From positions 5,185,781-5,249,780 of the forward strand of contig OZ024786.1 of the NCBI GenBank assembly GCA_964017065.1: a DNA stretch of 64,000 bases, given 5' to 3'. Each line of letters opens with the position of its first letter. The first letter of the stretch is position 1. The notes under the pieces are model-generated. The model was not told the origin of the DNA. It ran no database searches and was given only the letters and a program-made list of their open reading frames with translations. The DNA is from Haliclona indistincta (taxonomy: Eukaryota; Porifera; Demospongiae; Haplosclerida; Chalinidae). The translations under genes and the position numbers were made by a program. This document shows, one piece after another, positions 1-10,232 of this stretch.

Positions 1-290
1 AATTTGCTGCTATCCATCAATCTCTCTGAGTCTTCATTCAGTATTCTCTCATGTAGTATGCTGCTGCTATCCATCATTCCATCTTCATCTAGCATGCTGC
101 TATCCATCATTCCATCTTCATCTAGTATGCTGCTGCTATCTATCCTTCTCTCATCTAGTATGCTGCTGCTATCCATCCTTCCCTCATCTAGTATACTGCT
201 GTCATCCATCCTTCCATCTTCATCTAGTATGTCCATTTTCTTTGAGCCTTCATCCATCATTCTCTCTAGTATACTGCTGCCATCTTGACT
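1..290. repeat. Degenerate CATC/TAGTATGCTGCTG minisatellite
   Basis: The stretch is built from irregular units of about 30-36 bp containing TAGTATGCTGCTGCTATCC followed by CATCATTCCATCTTCATC. An open frame through it gives only Ser/Leu/Ile-rich repeats with no ATG, so it is read as non-coding. The array runs off the left edge. Confidence 0.85.
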
Positions 291-327
291 AAAATGCTGC
301 TATCCATGCTAAAATGCAGCTTTTGGC

Positions 328-417
328 CCTTATAACCAAAGGCTGAAGGATTTAACACCTTGTAACCAAAGGCTGAAGAATTTAACACCTTGTAACCAAA
401 GGCTGAAGAATTTAACA
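328..417. repeat. 30-bp tandem repeat, three units
   Basis: Three consecutive 30-bp units (328-357, 358-387, 388-417) share the core AACCAAAGGCTGAAGAATTT. Units two and three are identical. The first differs at two positions. Confidence 0.9.
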
Positions 418-506
418 CCGTGCCTCAGAGATTAGTCCAGAGTCACAATTCCATTCAAGTAATCCACACCTTAAATTTGCTAAACAGCAGTTACTGTCAA
501 GATAAT

Positions 507-865
507 GCGATGGTTTTCGTGAGAAACATATGCGATGATATTCGTGAGAAACATGCACAGCAGCAAACAGTGTACCCCACACTCCTTTCTTCCATCATTA
601 TGATGGAGACAAACAGTGTACCCCACACTCTTTACTTCCATCAAAGATGGAGACAAACAGTGTACCCCACACTCTTTTCTTCCATCAAAGATGGAGACAA
701 ACAGTGTACCCCACACTCTTTTCTTCCATCATTATGATGGAGACAAACAGTGTACCCCACACTCTTTTTTCCCTTAATAACAAGAAGGAAAAGAACAGTG
801 TACCCCCTACACTCTTTTATCCCTTCAAAGAAGGCAACATGTTTGTAACAGTGTAGTTTTATCCT
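507..865. repeat. Hairpin-alternating direct repeat array
   Basis: Two units of GCGATG...TTCGTGAGAAACAT (507-556) precede seven copies of a core AACAGTGTACCCCACACTC starting at 566, 612, 656, 700, 746, 794 and 847 (the last truncated). The core is itself a small hairpin (AGTGT, loop ACCCC, ACACT). Between cores lie short palindromes of differing sequence: TCCATCAT-T-ATGATGGA, TCCATC-AAA-GATGGA, and CCTTC-AAA-GAAGG. Short ORFs across the array on both strands are repeat translations. Confidence 0.85.
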
Positions 866-965
866 ATCCCCCTGAAAACAGAGACACCACTGCCGCCAAC
901 CCGACAGCATCACCGTATCCTCTTCTCGCCCCGACTGCACCACCACCTATAGTCTAGCGCGCTAT

Positions 966-1016
966 GACCCTCTACCGCGAAAGAAAAAGGGGAGGGGCCA
1001 AGCGCGGTAGAGGGTC
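966..1016. repeat. 14-bp perfect inverted repeat (hairpin)
   Basis: GACCCTCTACCGCG at 966-979 is the exact reverse complement of 1003-1016, with a 23-nt purine-rich loop. It abuts the left end of the adjoining TIR element and may be a nested end or an older foldback. Confidence 0.75.
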
Positions 1017-1542
1017 TAGCCAAACTCGCAAGATGATTAGTTTCATTACCCGAATTTCGGGTAATGTTATTCACGGTATTATTACGTCAACATACTTCCT
1101 CTGTCACAGAATAAACATGGCGGCCGTTCTTGCATAGTGTAGAAATGCAATCGACACGCTGTGACGAGCTACTACAGTGCAATAACGCCATTGCACGCTC
1201 TCTCTGGGCTATCAAATCTTTCGCCTCTTCGGAAAGACGTTGTTAGTGCAGTTCTCGGTGGAAGAGAGACTTCCTTCGTCTCAGGCGTGGTATGGCAAGT
1301 CTCTAGTCTTTATGATATTACCACGGCGTGCCTAGTTCACTTTGGAGGCTGTGGGAGACGAGCCTGCTGCAACCCGCTTCTGCAAATCGTCGTAGAAGCG
1401 CAGTACCTGCAGATCGCTCCCATCATTTGTCGTAGCGCGTTCACGTGACAATTGCATTTACGTCTGTTGACGTAATAATACCGTGAATAACATTACCCGA
1501 AATTCGGGTAATGAAACTAATCATCTTGCGAGTTTGGCTAGA
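1015..1542. mobile_element. Non-autonomous DNA transposon with 78-bp TIRs
   Basis: Bases 1015-1092 are the exact reverse complement of 1465-1542. Each arm contains the palindrome TTACCCGAAATTCGGGTAA. Reading the TIR from GCCAAACTCGC leaves TA on both sides, which would fit a TA target duplication, but TA also fits the palindromic flank, so the superfamily is not assigned. The roughly 370-bp interior has no recognisable transposase; its 95-codon open frame shows no motif. Confidence 0.85.
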
Positions 1543-1631
1543 CTACACCACCTACTACTACTACTACTAGTACTCCAAGTGCACCACCGGCGCTGCCGCC
1601 TCTTAAAGAAGAAGATCAGCTACTAACACTT

Positions 1632-1911
1632 ATGGATACTGACTTGCAGCCGCTGGCGGTGGCAGCACCACCAACACCACAACCACCTCTGGCTCGTCAG
1701 GAACATGTGACGCCACCACAACCTCCGTCTCGTCAAGAGGTTGTGGTGAAGCCACCGGCACAGTCACCTCTAGACGATGACCAGCCACCACCGCCTCGTA
1801 CTAGGCCTCGCCGTCCTCCTAAAAAAACAATAGAGGTACCAGAGATAGAGGGAAAGGCCGAGGTGGTGGCACCAGAGGAGGTCACAGTGGCACCTGCATT
1901 AGTTGCCCTAA
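1632..1911 (+). pseudogene. Proline-rich ORF interrupted by a MITE
   Basis: An ATG at 1632 opens a frame rich in Pro, Gln and Val (motifs PPTPQPP, PPQPPSRQE, DDDQPPPPRTRPRRPP), low-complexity and probably disordered. The reading is cut at 1911 by the Harbinger-type MITE (1912-2578). If the MITE and one copy of its TAA duplication are ignored, the frame continues from 2582 for only a few codons to a stop at 2605-2607, so the uninterrupted ORF would be about 100 residues. No family is recognised, and a fortuitous low-complexity ORF is possible. Confidence 0.4.
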
Positions 1912-2578
1912 TACCGCGTTTACACTGCCACTTGGAGCCGTGCCAGCGCAGCACCGGCTCTCCAAAATTGTCCGTGTAAACGCGACCAAAGCGGTGCCGT
2001 GCCGGGCCAGGGTATCTGGAGCCGTGCCCGTTTTGACCCGACTTTTAAAGCGTGCTGGCTCGGCTCGGCACTGGCCCGGCACCAATTTTCTGGTAGTGTA
2101 AACGCAAAACAGCGCTGGAGCCGTGCCGTGTTGTGCTCGAGCATGCGAATTCTTGTATTAACAACAACGTGTGTGCACCATTGCAGTGCCAAAGCACGCG
2201 TGAATCACAAGATAGCAAGCTGGACGAAGGAACAGATCTCCTCGATCTCCTACGATGCCCAAGGTAGTCAGCAAGACTATGTCTAGACGCAAGGCGTCGC
2301 CTTCCCGTTAGAGAGCTCTTAAAAGAGCTAGGAGGCTTCCTCCCGGTCAAAGAGCTCTGAAAAGAGCTAGGAGGCGATGACGCAGACAAGCAAGCGAGCT
2401 CAGGAACTAGGGAAGAATCGCCATATTGCAACACGTGATCTTGAGACAGGAAGTCTCCGCCTCAATGATTGCGTTGGCTTCTTTCGACCATGGTGCAGTG
2501 TAAACGCTGCCAATATCGGACCAAAAGCGGCTCCAGCTCGCCACTGGCACGGCTCCAAGTGGCAGTGTAAACGCGGTA
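1912..2578. mobile_element. PIF/Harbinger-type MITE (667 bp)
   Basis: The ends are perfect 35-bp TIRs beginning TACCGCGTTTACACTGCC, at 1912-1946 and 2544-2578. They are flanked by TAA at 1909-1911 and 2579-2581, the TWA target duplication expected of PIF/Harbinger elements. Subterminal repeats of CCGTGCC and GTGTAAACGC occur inside. There is no transposase frame, so the element is non-autonomous. A related end (TACCCCGTTCACACTAC) occurs at 61040 next to a Myb-like ORF. Confidence 0.85.
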
Positions 2579-2892
2579 TAAAACTGAAGTACAGTGGAGC
2601 GATGTAAAAGGAGGACATCGTCGCCGCAACTGCCGTTCGGCGTGGTATAGACATCACTTGGGCCAGGGAGGCTGGGCAATTGTGAGTGAACTTGTATTAT
2701 ACATTATATAATAATAATTATTGTCACTGACTTTTTTTTATATAGGGTGGCGTATCTAAAATTACAAACAATAATTATTACCATCATTATTAATTATGGT
2801 CTCTCTCTCTCAGTGATGCTCATGATCTATATTAACCCTGATTGGTTGATTGCTTGGGCGCGAAGTACAATCTGCAAATTTGACTGAACCCC

Positions 2893-2900
2893 TATATAAA
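2893..2900 (+). promoter_or_regulatory. TATA box upstream of acidic/Gln-rich ORF
   Basis: TATATAAA lies 44 bp upstream of the ATG at 2937. The short spacing implies a brief leader if used. Confidence 0.5.
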
Positions 2901-2936
2901 GGACAGCTAATTCAAAATTTTTACCAAAAAATCATA

Positions 2937-3083
2937 ATGAGCGGGAGCGAGGAGGACTCTATTTTATACCAAGCTGAATTTGCTGCAGACATGGACGACT
3001 ATGAGGACTTTGAGGAGGAGCAACGCCGAAAAGAAGAGTTAGACCTGCAGCAAATGGAAGAACAGGAGGGACAAGAACAGTAA
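2937..3083 (+). CDS. Acidic, Glu/Gln-rich protein, hypothetical
   Basis: ATG 2937 follows a TATA box by 44 bp. The 48-residue product starts MSGSEEDSILYQAEFAADMD and becomes a charged EEEQRRKEELDLQQMEEQ helix-like segment. The frame stops with TAA at 3081, exactly where the next 24-bp repeat units carry CAA (Gln). Beyond it the same frame reads four PQQRQEEx-type units (3084-3179), a TGA at 3180, and an Arg-rich tail (KRRQRRRRRAGPQMC) ending at 3242. This looks like a longer Gln/Arg-rich protein broken by two nonsense changes, or a short peptide followed by coincidence. No family is recognised. Confidence 0.4.
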   Translation: MSGSEEDSILYQAEFAADMDDYEDFEEEQRRKEELDLQQMEEQEGQEQ

Positions 3084-3179
3084 CCACAGCAGCGACAAGA
3101 AGAGCTACCACAGCAGCGACAAGAAGAGCAACCACAGCAGCGACAAGAACAGCAACCACAGCAGCGACAAGAACAGCAA
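3084..3179 (+). repeat. 24-bp tandem repeat, four units
   Basis: Four units of CCACAGCAGCGACAAGAA plus six bases encode PQQRQEEL/PQQRQEEQ/PQQRQEQQ in the frame of the preceding ORF. The 24-bp period keeps that frame. Confidence 0.9.
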
Positions 3180-3242
3180 TGACAGCAGCCACAAAAGCGC
3201 AGGCAAAGGCGGAGGAGGAGAGCTGGGCCTCAAATGTGCTGA

Positions 3243-5158
3243 TATAATATAGTGAATGCATTTTTAATTGTATTATATTATTATTTTTCTTTCCAAACAC
3301 AGAAATCAGCTAAGATCATAAACATATTTAAAAACTAGATATGAAGACAAAAGACTATTAGTTATAGTTCTCTGCGGTGCACGCGCATTCACAGCTTAGC
3401 TATAAAAGCACTTACTGCATGTAGGTCAGTCTTTGTAGCCGCTTGTTCCACATTGCAGTCTCCTAATCCATAACTGACATTATAAGTTATATCAGCTGCC
3501 GTTTGTTTATTATATCTGCCCAACTCATAATCACTTGACTCACACATCCATATCCAATTTCATTTATCATAATTTAGAACTGATCCATTCCCAGTTGCAA
3601 CACATGTTCTTTGTCGAATGACGGAATCCATTTTCTTCCATTTAATTAAGAGTTATTATTTACCTCACGTGCGCAAGCAATAATATACGTATTATTCAGG
3701 AGTTTCCTCGGCCTCACAGTTGTTGTTGCTGCTGCTACCGGTAGCACTACTTGGCTTGGCACCGGTCACACAGTTGCTATAGCATTCTAACTTGTGTATT
3801 GTGGTTTCCCACGCGCGTTAGTCAGTGTAAACAAACGCCTCTACACAGAAAACTGAGCATAGTACCATAATTAATACATGACTAGTCTGCCCAGGTATAA
3901 TTATGAGAAGGTTCACAATTTTTTCAGTGTGTTTGATGCTCAAGAAGATGTGTGTGGTGTGTGTTTGAATGTTATTATCAATAATAAGAATCAATATAGA
4001 GCAATGAAAAGTTAATTTGAACTGGTACGATGCAGCAAATAAACTAGTCTTCAGGTTTGAGTTGACATTATGGTAGTATCCTAACTCTGTATAGATGAAG
4101 AAAGACCAATGACACTGACTACATGAGCATTCAGACAGTACAACTGAAGTGTATGATAAAACAACCCACCATATATATAGTCTCGTCCCCAGACCACTCC
4201 CTCTTCCGCTAAGCTCAAGGTAGGGTCTGGTTACTTGAAGGCCTATTCTTAGGTCAATGACGTAATTGTCACATGCACAAATACATGAGATTTGCTCGGG
4301 AAATGTCGATCTAGCTATGTTTGTAGAAGACTTGATTTATAAACGCAATCATGGGAGAGAGAAAACACGCATCTTGACTCGCTGTAGTGACTGTGGCTTC
4401 TTGCTGTCATCCTGAGACCAAAGTTACTGTAAAATTGTTTCGCTACAGATGCTCAATCATGATTCCCACAGCAAAATTTAACCCGCCAATACATGGGCAT
4501 GTGCACACAAGCAACACAAACACTACACACAAGATATTCACTCTATTTTCACCTTTGATTATACAAGCATCTGTAGTGACCCAAAGCATCCAGACAGTAC
4601 TCACATCGCACGCGTACGCTGTAGAAATGGAGGTGTGTACTTGTCTTCTTGAATTAAATTATTTCTGAGTAACGTACATACTCACAAAGGCTCCAACAAA
4701 GATACATTTCAAGTTATAAACATACTAGAAACTTACTTGTAAAATAAGTATACTTAGTTTAAGCCCCCAAAGACGAGTACACAAAGTTTCTGCGACACCA
4801 AGTTTCTGCCATAGCTGCTGCAATGCATTATGCAGGCCACGCCCATACACGTGGTTTTTTCCAAGTTTAAAATTTCATTCATTACTATAATCAAATGTTA
4901 GATCCTAATATCTACGAATACGAAAGTGCACTATAATTAATATTTGGCATTCATTTGAAACATGAACTATTGGTGGACAAATGGTACCTTGCAGAGGTCG
5001 TCTCAGCTGGGCTTAGCTGACAGTTTGTTATGCTTAGAATGACACAAATAAAGAAAATAAGTTGCAACTTTCATTTTTCAACTTGAATGTTAAAATACAA
5101 AACATGAAAAATGGCTAAAATTCAATTTTTGAATTGCCGCTTTTAATGAAAAAGTTGA
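3243..5158. other. Non-coding AT-rich stretch
   Basis: No ORF with recognisable content was seen on either strand. It contains one end-like motif at 4178-4246 and many ATTATTATA-type runs. Confidence 0.6.
4178..4246. repeat. Single end resembling the 20.3-kb Mutator-like MITE
   Basis: TAGTCTCGTCCCCAGACC followed by GGGTCTGGTTAC repeats the layout of the 20294 end (TAGCCTCGTCCCCAGGCC then GGCCTGGTAAC): a terminal motif and an internal hairpin. No matching opposite end was found, so this is probably a truncated copy. Confidence 0.4.
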
Positions 5159-5280
5159 GTGGACAAACAGTACACAGACCTACACAGACCTTGAACAAAG
5201 GCACACATAAAATTGTTCGGGAGAATAGAATGTAAGAACAAGAAAAAGGTGGCTGAACGGTCTGTGTACTGTTTGTCCAC
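5159..5280. repeat. 22-bp perfect inverted repeat
   Basis: Bases 5159-5180, beginning GTGGACAAACAGTACACAG, are the exact reverse complement of 5259-5280, with a 78-nt loop. It may be a small MITE or foldback. No target duplication is evident. Confidence 0.8.
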
Positions 5281-5633
5281 CTATATTTCATTTACATAGT
5301 GTGCTGCAGAAATAAGAAATCAGGCCCTTTTCTGTTTTACGTTTAATTTCAGTACTCGTATGAAGTATGCATATTCACTTAATTTTTAATAAAGCGCATA
5401 GTAAACCTAAACCTGGATACCCCATGTGCCTCAGGCTAGCAGACGATGGTCAAGTTCTTGCTGAATCTGCCAATATCGCCAAGCAACACCAGGTACAAAA
5501 TCTGTGTCAATTCAGCATGGAAATATGCAAAGAAAGGTGGATTTGACCTCTTGTCAAACACAACACCTGTCTATTGCAGCACTCCTCGTTCTTCAAATAT
5601 CAACAGCTTTTCAGACTTATAATATCTCATCTT

Positions 5634-5711
5634 CCTCTCCTCGTCGTAATGGATCATCTCACCAGCGTGTCTCCTCTCCTCGTCGTGATGGACCATCTCA
5701 CCAACGTGTCT
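5634..5711. repeat. 39-bp direct duplication
   Basis: Two 39-bp units starting CCTCTCCTCGTCGT (5634 and 5673) differ at a few positions. They lie inside the Gypsy integrase remnant and interrupt its conserved order. Confidence 0.85.
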
Positions 5712-5891
5712 CCAGTTTCAACCGAAGTCCTCGAGTTTCTCATGGAACTAAAATTTGTTGCAGAATCCTTTAAAATAAAAACGTCACATTTCCTCACATG
5801 TACTTTATCATGGAATGGATTCGCAGAGCGAATGGTGCAAACTGCCAAGAAACTAATCTGTCGTTTACCAAACCATGGAAGATCGTTCTAG
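5709..5891 (+). pseudogene. Ty3/Gypsy integrase core fragment
   Basis: The frame ending at 5889-5891 reads EVLEFLMELKFVAESFKIKT and then SWNGFAERMVQTAKKLI. This matches the end of a retroviral-type integrase core: a segment before the SSPYHPxSNG region, then NGxAERxVQTxKK carrying the catalytic Glu of DD35E. The block that should read SSPYHPQS is altered, the upstream Asp residues are missing, and a 39-bp duplication sits just before. It has no ATG and is a short decayed fragment. Confidence 0.6.
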
Positions 5892-6040
5892 GTTTGAAGC
5901 CGTCCATGCGCCTACAGTAATCCAGTATTCAGCTTCAACAGCAAATGCAACAACAAAGTCAAATATTTCAAGCAGAAATGTTCAAAAGGTTCTTCGACAA
6001 AAAACTCCTCAGACAAACAATAGTCACTCGTAACGTATGA

Positions 6041-6161
6041 CTGGCCACTTGCCATCTGTGTGAGGGTAGACACTCAAGACATCTCCAGAGCTCTCTCCTC
6101 AGCGACACTCCTTCCCATTTAGAACCACCGGGCATGTCAAGATCAGATGGCAAGTGGCCAG
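6041..6161. repeat. 18-bp perfect inverted repeat
   Basis: CTGGCCACTTGCCATCTG (6041-6058) is the reverse complement of 6144-6161. The right arm lies in a retroelement-like coding fragment, so the left arm may be an inverted copy of that coding sequence. Confidence 0.8.
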
Positions 6162-6238
6162 ACAGGGTTACAATCATCGCTTGGTTCTCAGCAAAACCAC
6201 TAAACTGGGACGCCACCTGCCCTGATACTTTTGCCTGA
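6119..6238 (+). pseudogene. Retroelement-associated coding fragment
   Basis: The frame from 6119 to the stop at 6236-6238 reads EPPGMSRSDGKWPDRV and then NWDATCPDTFA. From memory, a block of the form SRSDGKRPDGxT...WDxTCxDTxA recurs in proteins of invertebrate retroelements. Only about 40 residues remain. The exact element class cannot be assigned from the sequence alone. Confidence 0.35.
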
Positions 6239-7560
6239 AACTACATATGATACTACACCGTACAAAATTGTGACGTTTAGAGATGTAATAGATGATGAAT
6301 GTGCTTGATTATGCACTGAGATTAGTTGAATCTGTCAGTGAGATAAAAACATCATTATGACAGAAACACAATAAGCTATGATGGCTACCTATAGCGGTGA
6401 ATGGTGAATGTATAATGGTCATACACAATCAGTCATAATCCCGTTAACGCGGGATATAACCTACACTTACCGCATGATCAATTAACTAAACTGCATTTAA
6501 TCAGTTGTACTTCGCTACTCGTACATTATGGTATTCCATGCTGTCAATGTATGTTGAGTTCGGATAATAATAATTATTGTAACGGCAACTCGCTACATGT
6601 ACTGCTTGTGCATGCGTCAAATATTAACATAAAATGAGCACGAGCGACTACCCTAAAACACATCAATACGTAGTTCCATTCATTGTATATTAGTATTGAC
6701 GTAGCATGAGTATGTCTGATAAAGTACTAAAGCAGTGCCCTTAGGAGGATACAATCGCCAGATGTTGTTAATAGGTGTAATGACTCCACTAGTGATATTT
6801 GGAAAATGCTGTCGGTCCATCTTAGGGTGCGAGGCCTATTATGTTTTTAACTACTCCCACTTTGAATTTAGCTTCTTCCTTTTTTGATTCTGTCTACACT
6901 AACCATTTATTAACTTAGAACTTTTGTTTGTCGCGGCCCTCTGGCGCTGCCTTTTATGTGTATTATTTTTATTGTACTTTTCCATTAAAAAAATATTAAT
7001 TGTTAAAAAAAATGAAATTTTGAAATTTTTAACTATGTTACCTATACAAACACACCATCATAATCATCAACGAGTGATCTTTGGTGTGTAGCATCAATTA
7101 TTGCCTTTCCTAATCATCACCATTTGTGGTTTATCAGTGTGTGTGTTAGCCTGGCGTTTTTCTCTAAACAAAAGGCGCCTCTTTAATACAATGGTATTAC
7201 AAACATGTTGAGGCATGTTTGGCGATATGTGTGATATTTAAGTTGTGCATAAGCAGTTCATTGCAGTTCAATCCAGTCCTTCGAAAATGTCTTGTACAAA
7301 AGGTATAGTGTTTTATCTCTTACGTGTCGGTGTGTACTTCCTACAGAATATGAGCATAATGAGGAAATGCTAGTAGGTTAGTGAATCACTTTGTTTAAAG
7401 TCACCGTTAATGTGTAATTACTACAGAAGAAGAGTTTCAAATAATGGATTCTTTAACAGTAAGCAAATAAATCAGTTGACTAAATTCAATTGCTGAAAAA
7501 GGTTATGTGAGATCACAGATCACACAATAATGTTACTCGCTGATAATCATATGTAACACA
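6239..7560. other. Non-coding AT-rich stretch
   Basis: No supported gene on either strand. The region carries only short ORFs and simple A/T runs, for example near 6985-7030. Confidence 0.6.
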
Positions 7561-7564
7561 CTGA

Positions 7565-7780
7565 ATGTTACCTATGTTACCTAGCACCCAATTATACAGT
7601 GGATTTGTTGAGTGTTTCTTTAGGCAGAACATAGAGATCAACAGAGAACGACATAATGCACTCATGGCTTCTGTTAAATGGTTTCGGCATCATCCACGCC
7701 AACACATGTACGGTCCGCCTGTGGAGGTATGGACCGTGTCATCACATGAAGCTCATAGTCCTGCTGTCCATCTGTATTGA
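7565..7780 (+). pseudogene. Transposon-type C-terminal fragment (CMC-like?)
   Basis: ATG 7565 opens 71 codons containing NRERHNALMASVKWFRHHP and GPPVEVW. A motif of the form ...VSWFxxHPxxxxxGxPVxVWE is remembered from the C-terminal part of CACTA/CMC-like transposase proteins of sponges and cnidarians. The reading stops early at 7778-7780 and is flanked by short TACTAGCT repeats. The assignment rests on recollection only, and no catalytic motif is present. Confidence 0.3.
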
Positions 7781-8094
7781 GTACTAGCTAGCTGTCCCTC
7801 TGTATAGAGTACTAGCTTACTTTCTCTCTGTATTTAGGCTTTAAAGTGGCCAGCTCTTAACTACACAACCAAAAGAGTGCCTATTTTGACAGGATGTACT
7901 TACATGTCAGTGGAGACTGGGCTACTTGGCTACTGGTTCCTGGCGGGATTGTAAGTTAGTACTCAAAGATGATGTTAAAATGTTGTTCACATTCACATTA
8001 ATTGTACACATGTAGATGTTGTTAACTTGCTATTTGCGTGGATTTCAGTATTCACAATAATGTGTTACATTGTGCATGCTTGGAGGGGTCCGAC

Positions 8095-8250
8095 ACTCGC
8101 GAAATCTCGTACATGCACGGTTGAAATCACTAACTGAAATCGGAAATCTCAATTGAAATCAGAAATCACAGTTAGAAATCTGAAATCGTGGTTTGAAATC
8201 AGAAATCACAGTTAGAAATCAGAAATTACGAGTAGAAATCAGATATCGCG
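8095..8250. repeat. Tandem GAAATCAGAAATCACAGTTA-type repeat
   Basis: About seven degenerate 20-21-bp units built on GAAATCAGAAATCACAGTTA lie just upstream of the DIRS-like reverse-transcriptase fragment. They show no coding capacity. Confidence 0.8.
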
Positions 8251-8408
8251 AAATATACAGTACAAAACGGAATTAATAAACTGTATACCGCCGCATACGC
8301 CGCGCACCCATTGAAGCACATGGTTGTGGACAAATTGCGACAAGACAGAAAGAGAAAACAAACTCAAGAGGTAAAAGAAAGACGCCGGAAAAAATAAGCA
8401 ACATTCAG

Positions 8409-9165
8409 TGCAGTCCAATTGGGCTGGTGCCAAAGGGCAGGAAAACAGGCCGTTGGAGGCTGATTGTCGACCTGTCGTGCCCAGACGGCAGAAGTGTTAA
8501 TGACGGCATTTCACCGTTGCATTGCTCCCTCCAGTGCGCGACAGTACAGGATGAACTCCGATTTATCACGGTATTAGGTCGGGGAACTTGCCTCATTAAG
8601 GTTGACCTAAAAAGTGCGTATAGAATCGTACCGGTCCCATCCAGACGACCACCAGTTACTCGGTGTGTGCTGGGAGGGGCAGACATACGTGGACTTGGCG
8701 TTACCATTTGGACTTCGCTCAGCACCAAAGCTCTTCATGGCTGTTGCTGATGCGCTTGGATGGGCGCTAATGCAAGCTGGAGCCCCCCTCCACATACACT
8801 ACCTAGACGATTATCTTTTCTTTCTTCCTCCTGGTTTCCAATCAGCACAGGGTGCGCTCTTGCATATTATTACTATTTTGGACAGGCTGGGTGTGTCGGT
8901 ATCGACCCAAAAAATAGAAAGACCGTCGCAGGTAGTCACATTCCTTGGCATTGTCATTGACACGATCAGAGGCAAACTTAGACTCCCGGCGGCAAAGGTA
9001 GATCATATCCGTGATCAAGTGCGAAGATGGTTGGGGCGCCGTTCGGTAAGGTACACTGAGTTTGAGTCACTTCTGGGTCACCTATCACACGCAACGACGG
9101 TTATCAGGCAGGGTCGCATATTTCTCCAGCACTTATTTGTGGCACTTCCTCAACTCGATCGCGTC
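8409..9165 (+). pseudogene. DIRS-like reverse transcriptase, frameshifted
   Basis: The first frame reads SPIGLVPKGRKTGRWRLIVD, DLSCPDGRSVNDGI and LIKVDLKSAYRIVPV, the early RT motifs with the first catalytic Asp in KVDLKSAY. A frameshift near 8640 moves the reading to LALPFGLRSAPKLF, IHYLDDYLFF (the YxDD active site, near 8800-8830) and TFLGIVIDT, followed by a thumb-like segment. The LPFGLRSAP and YLDDYLFF style, together with the RNase H and tyrosine recombinase behind it, fits DIRS-type YR retrotransposons better than Gypsy. No start or long terminal repeat is visible. A second frameshift near 9165 leads into RNase H. Confidence 0.8.
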
Positions 9166-9173
9166 GTCATTAC

Positions 9174-9713
9174 GTGCACCTGGACGTCATCGCCAAGGTT
9201 GATCTGCTGTGGTGGAACTACTTTCTGCAGGAATGGAATGGTGCTATGTTTTTTCCACAGCCTGCAATCTCAGAGATACATGTGTATACAGACGCATCGG
9301 GCTCATTCGGTTGCGGAGGTGTGGTTTGGCCCTCTCAGTGGTTTTCTCTGCAGTGGCCGGCATCTTGGGCTGAGACAGGCATTGCGGTGAAAGAATTGGT
9401 GCCGGTAGTTATCGCAGCTGCTCTATGGGGTCGATCATGGTATTGGTGCCGTATCTGCTTTCATGTGGACAATATGACCGTTGTCTCGATCCTAAGGAAA
9501 CAGGCCGCAGCCTCAGATGTAGCGCACCACATCATACGTTGCCTATACTTTTATGCAGTACTTTTCCAGTTTGATTATACTGCTGAACACATACCGGTGA
9601 AAGATAATGTTGTGGCAGATGCCCTGTCGCGTAATAATATGAGCCTTTCTCATCGTTACTTCCCAATGCTACCCAAGTTCACATTCCTACCTCTCTACAG
9701 GAGCTGCTCATAA
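9174..9713 (+). pseudogene. DIRS-like RNase H domain
   Basis: The frame contains EIHVYTDASGSFGCGGVVW (first Asp of RNase H), IAVKELVPVVIAAALWG (Glu-containing helix), FHVDNMTVVSILRKQ (Asp) and VVADALSR (last Asp). These four acidic motifs occur in the order of Ribonuclease H of RT elements. It follows the RT block with a frame change near 9165 and ends at a stop at 9711-9713. Another frame change at about 9690 leads to the recombinase domain. Confidence 0.85.
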
Positions 9714-10113
9714 CTCGAAGACCAGACTGGGGATCCACAGACTGGATCAGGCTGTTTCACAGTACTTTAAGAACTCTCTAGCCCCGGCAACACTGGCCGT
9801 CTACCGTTCCGCTGCCAAGCGCTACATTACTTTCTGCGGTCATTATAATCTCTCCCCACTTCCTCTTACACAGGAAAATACCGCCCGGTTTGTTGCTAGC
9901 CTTGCCCAGGCAGGAGTCACATACCAGTCAATTCGCTCGTACATGAGTGGGCTCCGTTTTCTACAGATTGCTAATGGTCTTCCTTATCCAGTCAGTACGC
10001 CCCTCGTAGACATGGTGCTGCGCGGGATAAGGCAGCTCCCACAGGCAACCCGACGGCTAATCGTCGATGCTGCTTTTGCCAGCAAGAACACCCACCCCAG
10101 GAATGCAAGCTAG
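9690..10113 (+). pseudogene. Tyrosine recombinase N-terminal lobe, truncated
   Basis: Frame +1 carries ELLITRRPDWG, YFKNSLAPATLAVYRSAAKR, YITFCGHYNLSPLPLTQENT and SIRSYMSGLRFLQIANGLP up to the stop at 10111-10113. This is the SAM-like core-binding lobe of a YR recombinase of DIRS/Ngaro-type elements. The catalytic lobe (Arg, HxxR, Tyr) should follow but is absent; unrelated sequence and a foldback (10233-10376) take its place. Confidence 0.7.
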
Positions 10114-10232
10114 TCACTGGAGATGCGCAACGTGAAGCGCTCTGAAGCACTGAAAGGTGCCATGTTTGTCTTGGGAAAGGTCATGTATCTCGTAACTGTC
10201 GTAGCAGAGTGCAAAGAGGCAGGAATATCGCT

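Noticed and set aside
4..288. Ser/Leu-rich 94-codon ORF
   Set aside because: It has no ATG and is simply a translated minisatellite.
507..865. Array of repeats with spacers resembling a CRISPR locus
   Set aside because: Spacers are near-identical palindromes, not unique sequences. There are no cas genes and the setting is eukaryotic.
2959..3300. Minus-strand Ala/Val-rich, membrane-like ORF
   Set aside because: It is the antisense of the 24-bp CAG-rich repeats and has no independent support.
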